A stretch of 64,000 bases of DNA, from NCBI RefSeq assembly GCF_005943945.1, contig NZ_CP040710.1, positions 372,001 through 436,000 on the forward strand, in the 5' to 3' direction. The notes under the pieces are model-generated. The model made no database searches. It was not told the origin of the DNA and was given only the letters and a program-made list of their open reading frames with translations. Positions 57,838 to 64,000 of the stretch are shown here, one piece after another; the stretch's first letter is position 1; every line of letters begins with the position of its first letter. The position numbers and the translations under genes are program-made. This stretch comes from Aggregatimonas sangjinii. Lineage in GTDB: Bacteria; Bacteroidota; Bacteroidia; Flavobacteriales; Flavobacteriaceae.

Positions 57838-60800
57838 ATGAGAAAGAGATTAACTTGGATGCTGACTCCATTATTGGTGTTGGCTATGAGCTTTTCCTAT
57901 GCACAGGAGAAGACGGTTTCGGGTAATGTTACAGACCAAGACGGTTTGCCATTGCCTGGTGTATCTATCGTTGTTGTAGGAACAACTAGTGGAACACAGA
58001 CAGATTTTGACGGTAACTATGCGATTAGCGTAGAAGAAGGCGGTGTGTTGCGCTTCAGCTACATCGGTCAGAAAACCGAAGAGCGCACCGTGGGCTCCGA
58101 GAGCACTATTAATGTTCAGCTAGCTCAGGACGCAGAGGCCTTGGCGGAAGTTGTGGTTGTCGGTTATGGTTCGCAAACCAAAGAAAAAATTGTTCAAAAT
58201 GTTTCGGTAGTCGGTGAAGAGGCTTTGGAGAATTTGGTGGTTACTTCGCCCGATCAGCTTCTGCAGGGACAGGCAGCAGGTGTCAACTTAACCAATACTT
58301 CAGGACTCTTGGGTGCCAATGTGAATATCCAAGTTAGAGGTATAAATACCATTAATGCGGGTAGCTCTCCTCTATTCGTTGTCGATGGTGTTGTCATTAC
58401 CGATAATGATAATACTTTTAATCGAGGAGGAAACGTAGGTAGTAACCCTTTGACCTTTTTGAACCCAAGTGATATCGAAAGCCTCACCGTTTTGAAAGAT
58501 GCTGGGGCAACTGCCATTTATGGTACGAGAGGTGCTAATGGCGTTGTTTTGATTACCACTAAAAAGGGTAGGTTAAACGCCGATGCGACCGTTACCGTAA
58601 ATAATTTTATTCAGGCATCAAGGGTGAATGATTTATTTCAAGGCTTGAGTGCCGATGAATATAGACAATTCAGAACGGATGTATTTAACATTCAAAATGA
58701 TGATTCTGTCTCGCCCCAAGACCTAGGTTTGGGCGCAATTGGTGATCCAGGAACTGACTTTGTGGATGAAATTTCTAGGGTTGGTTTTACGCAGCATGTG
58801 GATGTTTCTGTACGGGGAGGTAGTGACAAGACGACCTACTTTGTTAGCGGAACATTCGAGGATGCCGAAAGTTTTGCGATAGGCAATGACTTGACCAGGG
58901 CCGCAGTTCGTGTAAATTTGGAAACACAGGCAAATAAATGGTTAAAAGTGGGGACAAACATCGGTATTACCAATACCGTTCTCAATACCATCGGAAGGGA
59001 AAATAACACATTTGCACCTTTTACGTCGGCGTTTCTTACCAATCCTACCTTTATCCCTCGGGATGAGGACGGGAATTTTGTTCGCTCTCCCAACTTTATA
59101 CCTAACATCGCGGCGGTAGCTGCATTGAATACCGATAAAACAGAGGGTACCCGAACAATAGGAAGTATTTTTGGTGAAGCCACTCTTGCGCCAGGATTAA
59201 AATTCAGAACTGAATTTGGTGTAGATAGATTGATCAGTGAATCAAGTTTACGCAGCGTAGAAATCGTTTCAGCGGGAGGAACAGCAGACTTTTTTACGGT
59301 AACGGATAATTTATATAGGATTACGAATTCTTTGTCTTACAACAATACCTTTGGAGACAAGCACAACTTAAGTGCGTTGTTTTTGCAGGAGTACGAGGAG
59401 CGGCAGAGAAGAACGACTCAGATTGATGGAGTAGGGTTTTTATCCGATAGTCAATTGAATGTCGGAGCGGCCACGACGCAAACCGTCCTCGGAGCGGATA
59501 GGGCCGGTAGTGCCATTCGTGGTTTCTTAGGAAGGGTTTCTTATGACTACGACGGTAGATATCTTTTGGAGCTTACGGGTAGAACAGATCAGTCATCGAG
59601 ATTGGGTGCCAACAACAACACCGGGCAATTTTATTCCATAGCAGCAGGTTGGACCGTTTCTAACGAAAATTTCTTTAATGTTGATTTTGTGGACTTTTTA
59701 ACCTTTAGAGGTAGCGTCGGTACGGCGGGTAATGATAGGCTTGGTAATTTTCCTGCTTTGGCACTCTTTGAGTCGGGACAGTTTGGAGGATTGCCTGCTG
59801 CGAATGTCATATCTCCGTCGAATCCTAATTTAGGTTTCGAACAAACCCGAACTGTTGACTTAGGTTTCAGGTCAAGTTTTTTTGACAACCGATTGAACTT
59901 GAATGTTTCATATTACAAACGAAATACCACTGATTTATTATTTGAGGTTCCCTTACCTCCACAGTCAGGTGCTCTTTCTGTAAATCTCAATGCCGGAGAA
60001 TTGGAAAATTCAGGTTGGGAATTTGAACTATCAACTACAAATGTTAGAACAGAGAATTTTCAATGGAATACCAGTATCAACTTAGCGACTCTTGATAATA
60101 AGTTGGTTGAAATAATTTCGAACGAGGTGGATGCCGATGGTAGAAAATTCATTGAGACTGGAGCACAACGTGCAATCGAAGGGGAATCTTTGAGTACGTT
60201 CTTCTTGGTAAGATATAATGGTGTGAATCCTCAGACTGGTGACGCGGAATGGCTAGATATTGACGGTAATGTCACTACTACCCCAAATTTTGATACAGAT
60301 AGGGTCGCGGCAGGTAGTGCCTTACCAGAGTTGACAGGTGGTTTTACAAATACCATTAGATTTAAAAACCTTGATCTGGGTGCTGTTTTCAACTTTAGTG
60401 TAGGGAATAAAGTCTTGATCGACGGATTACGCTTTATCGATGGTATTGATGCTATCGGGGGTACAATAAACGTTAGAAGACAAAACCTTGATTTTTGGAG
60501 GAATCCTGGAGATAATTCATTTGCGCCAAGTCCTGCCAGCTCGACCGCGAATAATTTCAACCAGAGGTCGACCGCACAATTGTTGGATGGTGATTATCTA
60601 AGATTGAAAAATATTACTTTAGGTTACACCTTACCAAGTTCGTTTCTTGAAAAGAGTAATTTCTTCTCTAAAGTTAGGTTTTATGCCACCGCTACTAATT
60701 TGTGGACAATCAAGGGTGATGATCTAGATGGTATTGATCCAGAAAATAACGATACCAATAATCCATTAGGATTAGGAGAGTCTTTCTTTACTGCACCTCA

Positions 60801-60840
60801 GGCAATAACATATTTGGTAGGTTTAAATTTACAATTTTAA
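57838..60840 (+). CDS. SusC/RagA family TonB-linked outer membrane transporter
   Basis: A 1000-aa TonB-dependent receptor. A signal peptide (MLTPLLVLAMSFSYAQ) is followed by a CarboxypepD_reg-like domain (VSGNVTDQDGLPLPGVSIVV; TDFDGNYAISV), a TonB-box-like ALAEVVVVGYGSQTKEKI, the plug (residues about 118-230; VQVRG-type segment NIQVRGINTINAGSSPLFVV), and a 22-strand barrel with the family motif DAGATAIYGTRGANGVVLIT. With the SusD-like lipoprotein 13 bp downstream it forms a nutrient uptake pair for oligosaccharides or peptides. No degrading enzymes lie next to it, so the substrate cannot be inferred. Confidence 0.95.
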   Translation: MRKRLTWMLTPLLVLAMSFSYAQEKTVSGNVTDQDGLPLPGVSIVVVGTTSGTQTDFDGNYAISVEEGGVLRFSYIGQKTEERTVGSESTINVQLAQDAEALAEVVVVGYGSQTKEKIVQNVSVVGEEALENLVVTSPDQLLQGQAAGVNLTNTSGLLGANVNIQVRGINTINAGSSPLFVVDGVVITDNDNTFNRGGNVGSNPLTFLNPSDIESLTVLKDAGATAIYGTRGANGVVLITTKKGRLNADATVTVNNFIQASRVNDLFQGLSADEYRQFRTDVFNIQNDDSVSPQDLGLGAIGDPGTDFVDEISRVGFTQHVDVSVRGGSDKTTYFVSGTFEDAESFAIGNDLTRAAVRVNLETQANKWLKVGTNIGITNTVLNTIGRENNTFAPFTSAFLTNPTFIPRDEDGNFVRSPNFIPNIAAVAALNTDKTEGTRTIGSIFGEATLAPGLKFRTEFGVDRLISESSLRSVEIVSAGGTADFFTVTDNLYRITNSLSYNNTFGDKHNLSALFLQEYEERQRRTTQIDGVGFLSDSQLNVGAATTQTVLGADRAGSAIRGFLGRVSYDYDGRYLLELTGRTDQSSRLGANNNTGQFYSIAAGWTVSNENFFNVDFVDFLTFRGSVGTAGNDRLGNFPALALFESGQFGGLPAANVISPSNPNLGFEQTRTVDLGFRSSFFDNRLNLNVSYYKRNTTDLLFEVPLPPQSGALSVNLNAGELENSGWEFELSTTNVRTENFQWNTSINLATLDNKLVEIISNEVDADGRKFIETGAQRAIEGESLSTFFLVRYNGVNPQTGDAEWLDIDGNVTTTPNFDTDRVAAGSALPELTGGFTNTIRFKNLDLGAVFNFSVGNKVLIDGLRFIDGIDAIGGTINVRRQNLDFWRNPGDNSFAPSPASSTANNFNQRSTAQLLDGDYLRLKNITLGYTLPSSFLEKSNFFSKVRFYATATNLWTIKGDDLDGIDPENNDTNNPLGLGESFFTAPQAITYLVGLNLQF

Positions 60841-60853
60841 AAAAATTTGAAAA

Positions 60854-62266
60854 ATGAAATACTTGAATAAAATAATTTTATTGGCCATGGCCTTTGTCAC
60901 ATGGAATTGTGACGATAAAATTGACGAAATTTCGCCGGAGAATGATTTGTCGGCTGATGTCATCTTTTCTAATTTCTCTACAATTGAGGCTACCACAGTA
61001 GGTATTTATAGCGGTATGCAAGATGGGGATTTTATTGGTCAGCCAGAGATGATTGCCGATTTTATGGCGGATAACGTAAACTTTGTTGGTAGTTTTACAA
61101 CGCTTCAAGATATAAGGGATTTTGATGCTAATGCCACAAACAATACGATAAACGGTATGTGGTTTGACATTTTTGACGTGATTAGGGATGCGAACAACAT
61201 CATAGTAAATTTGCCCGGTGTCAACCAGGAGGATGTAAGTTTTGTATCGACCGAAAACTCTACTAATTTCGAATCGCTCCGCACGCAATTTATCGGTGAG
61301 GCGCATTTCTCAAGAGCTTTAGCTACTTTTCAAGGGGTCAACTTGTTCGCACAGCCGTTTCAGGTAGCCGGCGGAAGTAATCCTGGAATGCCATTGGTTA
61401 CAGAGTTTTTTGAGGGCGATGTTACCGCCTTTCAACAACCAAGGGCCACGGTTAATGACACGCACTCCTTTATTGAATCCGATTTGATTGTTGCGATGAA
61501 TAGCTTACCCGAGACCAACGGTATTCGTCCAAGTAGTACTTCCGCGAAAGCGTTACTTTCCAGATTGTATTTGTATAGGGAACAATGGAATGATGCTGCC
61601 AATATGGCTAACGAAGTTATTAATACTACAGGGTTTAGTTTGGCACCGGATTATAGTTTTTACAACAACTCATCAACAGAGCATATTTTTAGAGTTATCA
61701 ATCAAGCAGATGACGGAGCTTTTGGTAATAATTTTGATACGTTTTACAATCCAACTTCAAATAATGGTAGGGGAGATTTAGCGTTTTCCGAAGATCTTAT
61801 ATCTGCCTTCGAAGAAGAGCCGGACGATTTACGCTTTGAGTTGTCTTTTGTTGATGTCGACGCTGGGGATAATGAAGCTAGATTTACTACTAAATATCCG
61901 TTTGGTGCTACTAATGAATCAGATCCGAATGTTCTTAGAATGGGCGAAATGTATTTGAATAGGGCAGAAGCCAACCTAAGGGGTGGTACTAATATAGGGG
62001 ATACACCTCTAAATGACGTAAACGCCATTCGGGAAAGGGCTGGTTTAGACCCATTGACGACTGTAACCTTAGATGATATTCTAGTTGAAAGAAGAAAGGA
62101 ATTGGCTTTTGAAGGGCATAGAAGAATGGATTTGCTTAGAAATGATTTAAATCTTAAGCCTGATAATGGTGCTATTTCCGCACCAGGTTCTGATAAGGTT
62201 ATTTTGCCTCTTCCTACAGACGAATTAAACGGTAATCCTAATGCGACACAAAACCCGAGTTACTAA
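60854..62266 (+). CDS. SusD/RagB family outer membrane lipoprotein
   Basis: A 470-aa lipoprotein (LAMAFVTWNC, Cys19). The SusD fold is helical with TPR-like segments: FIGEAHFSRALATFQGVNLF; ALLSRLYLYREQWNDAANMA; and at the end RMGEMYLNRAEANLRGGTN, NAIRERAGLDPL, ERRKELAFEGHRRMDLLR, all standard SusD/RagB signatures. It caps the SusC barrel and binds the substrate at the cell surface. Co-transcribed with susC (13-bp gap). Confidence 0.95.
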   Translation: MKYLNKIILLAMAFVTWNCDDKIDEISPENDLSADVIFSNFSTIEATTVGIYSGMQDGDFIGQPEMIADFMADNVNFVGSFTTLQDIRDFDANATNNTINGMWFDIFDVIRDANNIIVNLPGVNQEDVSFVSTENSTNFESLRTQFIGEAHFSRALATFQGVNLFAQPFQVAGGSNPGMPLVTEFFEGDVTAFQQPRATVNDTHSFIESDLIVAMNSLPETNGIRPSSTSAKALLSRLYLYREQWNDAANMANEVINTTGFSLAPDYSFYNNSSTEHIFRVINQADDGAFGNNFDTFYNPTSNNGRGDLAFSEDLISAFEEEPDDLRFELSFVDVDAGDNEARFTTKYPFGATNESDPNVLRMGEMYLNRAEANLRGGTNIGDTPLNDVNAIRERAGLDPLTTVTLDDILVERRKELAFEGHRRMDLLRNDLNLKPDNGAISAPGSDKVILPLPTDELNGNPNATQNPSY

Positions 62267-62295
62267 TTAATTGTAGCTTCGTTCGATTGATATGT

Positions 62296-62326
62296 AAAAA
62301 GGGCCTGCAATTATGTGGGTCCTTTT
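62296..62326 (+). terminator. terminator after the susCD pair
   Basis: AAAAAGGGCC pairs with GGTCCTTTT (one G-T pair), 30-60 bp after the SusD stop. Confidence 0.6.
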
Positions 62327-62401
62327 GTATTTTATTATCGAATAATCGGTATTTTAACTCCTCATTTGAATAGTTAATCGTCAATTTTTAAATGATCATT
62401 T

Positions 62402-63085
62402 ATGAAATCAGTTTTTTTTCCGCTACTTCTTTTTATTTCAACATCCATTGCAGCACAGATAAACAAAGGCGCTTTTGATGATTATATTTATTTTATAAAT
62501 CAAAATAGACCAACTTACGAAGGTGTAGAGGGTACGCCGTACTTAAGCGAAAGTTTTACTCCAGCAATGATTGACAATTTTAAAGATGTGGTTTACATCA
62601 AGTTCAATGCTTTTGCCGATAATATAGAATTTAAAAAACCTGACGATGATGTTGCTATTCTATCAATGGAGAAAGATTATAGATTCAAGTTATTAGATGG
62701 CCAGAATACGCAATATGAGATTCATGACTATATAAATGCTAAAGGAGCAACGAAAAGGACTTTTTTTAAGAAGATAGGAGGCGGTGAAGATTTTACTTTG
62801 TTTTTAAAACATAATGTAAAGTATACACCAAAAAAAATGGCTACAAGTGGTTTCGAACAAAACCAGCCTGCTAAGTTTACCAAAATAAGAGATACTTATT
62901 ATATTGGTCAACCCAAAGAAGATTATACTAACCTTGTCGCTATCCCTTCAAGAAAAAAGGAAATCTCAACTTTTTTTGATAAGAAATCCAAAACAATGCT
63001 TCAATTCATAAAGAAAGAAAAATTAAAATTGGATAACGAGGACGATTTGGTTAAAATATTTAAGTTTTATTGGTCTGAGGATTAG
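62402..63085 (+). CDS. hypothetical secreted protein, 227 aa
   Basis: It has a signal peptide (SVFFPLLLFISTSIAAQ). The mature part is Lys-rich, with segments such as VYIKFNAFADNIEFKKPDDD, YRFKLLDGQNTQYEIHDYIN and KISTFFDKKSKTMLQFIKKE-like repeats of charged helix near the C-terminus. No family recognised. It lies about 135 bp after susD, beyond a terminator-like hairpin, on the same strand; it may be transcribed separately. The gene is AT-rich compared with rnhB or lipB. Confidence 0.7.
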   Translation: MKSVFFPLLLFISTSIAAQINKGAFDDYIYFINQNRPTYEGVEGTPYLSESFTPAMIDNFKDVVYIKFNAFADNIEFKKPDDDVAILSMEKDYRFKLLDGQNTQYEIHDYINAKGATKRTFFKKIGGGEDFTLFLKHNVKYTPKKMATSGFEQNQPAKFTKIRDTYYIGQPKEDYTNLVAIPSRKKEISTFFDKKSKTMLQFIKKEKLKLDNEDDLVKIFKFYWSED

Positions 63086-63444
63086 AAGGACAATAACTTT
63101 ACTTTTAAAGTTAAGAGTGCTGTCAATTAGGAAATAGAGGTTAAGTCCTACGTGTATAGGTTTTTATTCTATTGAAGTGGAGAATTTATTTTCAGTATGT
63201 TAGTTCTTACAATAAAACTAATTACAATTCACTTTTCAATAAACTTAAATTACAGAAATGACCGGCGCCCTTGTAGCTTTAATATATCTGATCCGAGCCC
63301 TGTATGTAGGGTTGGGTTACGTGTTCTTTATCTAAATATTTACTCAAGCTAGGTCTAAAATGCAATTCTCTATGATGCATATGAGAAACTTTCACATTCC
63401 GTTAAGAACAAAAAAATATAACTTTACAAGCGTAAACAGTTTGG
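63086..63444. other. intergenic region without a recognised gene
   Basis: About 360 bases. TATAACTTTA near 63417 is close to the -7 consensus and could serve the porin gene. Nothing else is supported. Confidence 0.4.
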
Positions 63445-64000
63445 ATGAAATATTTTCTTCTCGTATTTTTTTTATTTGCTTGCCATTCAGTACCTGCTCA
63501 GGAGAATAAACTTCCCCCAGCCAAGAAAGTAGATACGACTGCTCGTAAAACCAAAGATGAAAGAGGCCTGGCAAAAGGCAAGCTATTCGGAAGTACCAAA
63601 GACACCGACTCCATTACCATCAAAGATTACAAGATTATCTCCTATGAGCGGGATACCACCTTTTTAGATACCACCCTTACCATTCAAAAAGAATACAAGT
63701 ACAACTACCTAAGAAAAGACGATTTTGAGCTCATGCCATTTTCCAATGTTGGTCAGCCGTACAACACTTTGGGCCATGATTTTAGAAGAAAGGAAATATA
63801 CCCCCGGATCGGTGCCCGTGCGAAACATTTCAATTACGAAGAAGTGTGGGATATCGATTATTACAACGTGCCCACTCCACTGAGCGATCTTTTCTTTAAA
63901 ACCACCTTTGAGCAAGGCCAGTTGCTCGACGCCAGGCTTACCTTCAATACCTCAAGGCGGCTCAATTTTTCGATTTCCTACAAAGGGCATCGTTCATTGG
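63445..64000 (+). CDS. Porin_10 family putative outer membrane porin, N-terminal part (partial)
   Basis: The ATG at 63445 opens a frame that runs past the window end (185 codons visible). It starts MKYFLLVFFLFACHSVPAQ, a signal peptide, then a Lys-rich linker, and the segment YKYNYLRKDDFELMPFSNVG followed by QPYNTLGHDF, characteristic of the Bacteroidota 'putative porin' family (Porin_10), large outer membrane barrels. The beta-strand pattern begins at ARLTFNTSRRLNFSISYKGH. The rest lies outside. Confidence 0.85.
   Translation, partial: MKYFLLVFFLFACHSVPAQENKLPPAKKVDTTARKTKDERGLAKGKLFGSTKDTDSITIKDYKIISYERDTTFLDTTLTIQKEYKYNYLRKDDFELMPFSNVGQPYNTLGHDFRRKEIYPRIGARAKHFNYEEVWDIDYYNVPTPLSDLFFKTTFEQGQLLDARLTFNTSRRLNFSISYKGHRSL

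Noticed and set aside
57838-62266. A full polysaccharide utilisation locus
   Set aside because: Only the SusC/SusD pair is present; no glycoside hydrolase, lyase, sulfatase or dedicated regulator lies beside it in the window.
63241-63340. Possible tRNA or small RNA downstream of the 227-aa gene
   Set aside because: No cloverleaf with a T-loop GTTCRA motif or acceptor stem could be formed by eye.

Overview
The window looks like chromosome from a marine member of the Flavobacteriaceae (Bacteroidota). Signs are a SusC/SusD pair, T9SS-era secreted metalloprotease (DUF5117/5118) and Porin_10 families, many small lipoproteins with Bacteroidota lipoboxes, TAnnTTTG-like promoter elements, and housekeeping genes of flavobacterial type (hemL, lysS, lipB, rnhB). 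I saw no rRNA, tRNA, CRISPR array, integrase, transposase or phage gene.

Layout. 1-6.5 kb: DUF5522 end, ACC-deaminase-like enzyme, GH73/LysM glucosaminidase, hemL, an FG-GAP protein and a Tat-exported epimerase-like protein. 6.6-24.1 kb: an accessory stretch, nearly all on the minus strand. It holds three copies of a 57-58 aa single-membrane-span protein (two of them inside a duplicated ~0.6 kb unit with a 126-bp palindromic element), a MarR/S41-protease pair, two TPR-bearing alpha/beta hydrolases, and between 16.3 and 23.4 kb an array of gene cassettes (DUF4375; SDR-SDR-hydrolase-AraC; two unknown genes; a BatD-like lipoprotein) with related structured repeats at their 3' ends. 24.4-31.9 kb: zinc metalloprotease, Fur-type regulator with a P1B-4 metal ATPase, a repeat-bearing small secreted protein and a DASS-type transporter. 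32.1-38.9 kb: a four-gene operon of planctomycete-type cytochrome proteins (PSD1, DUF1501, TIM barrel, DUF2231-cytochrome-LRR). 39-44.7 kb: lysS, SGNH hydrolase, thioredoxin-like protein, membrane-spanning LuxR-type regulator, a YqaE/Pmp3 gene and lipB.

44.7-56.9 kb is the most interesting part. An ECF sigma factor is followed by a membrane-anchored, TPR-bearing anti-sigma-like protein. Convergent with them lies a predicted periplasmic TPR-CHAT caspase-like protease, then a subtilisin-like lipoprotein, a TapB-like protein and an OmpA-domain protein. To the left lie a collagen-like lipoprotein, a lipoprotein with four 107-aa repeats, a 131-aa secreted protein and a 31-aa membrane peptide. Five transcription units here, including the sigma gene itself, share an upstream motif GTTAACCT(T/C)-N14-15-ATTAAAG-like. 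I propose a locally encoded ECF regulon in which a CHAT protease may control the anti-sigma protein and surface proteins are the output. The motif and gene content are visible in the sequence; the signalling scheme is inference.

57-64 kb: rnhB, a SusC/SusD pair with no glycoside hydrolase beside it, a secreted protein of unknown function and the start of a Porin_10 gene running off the end.
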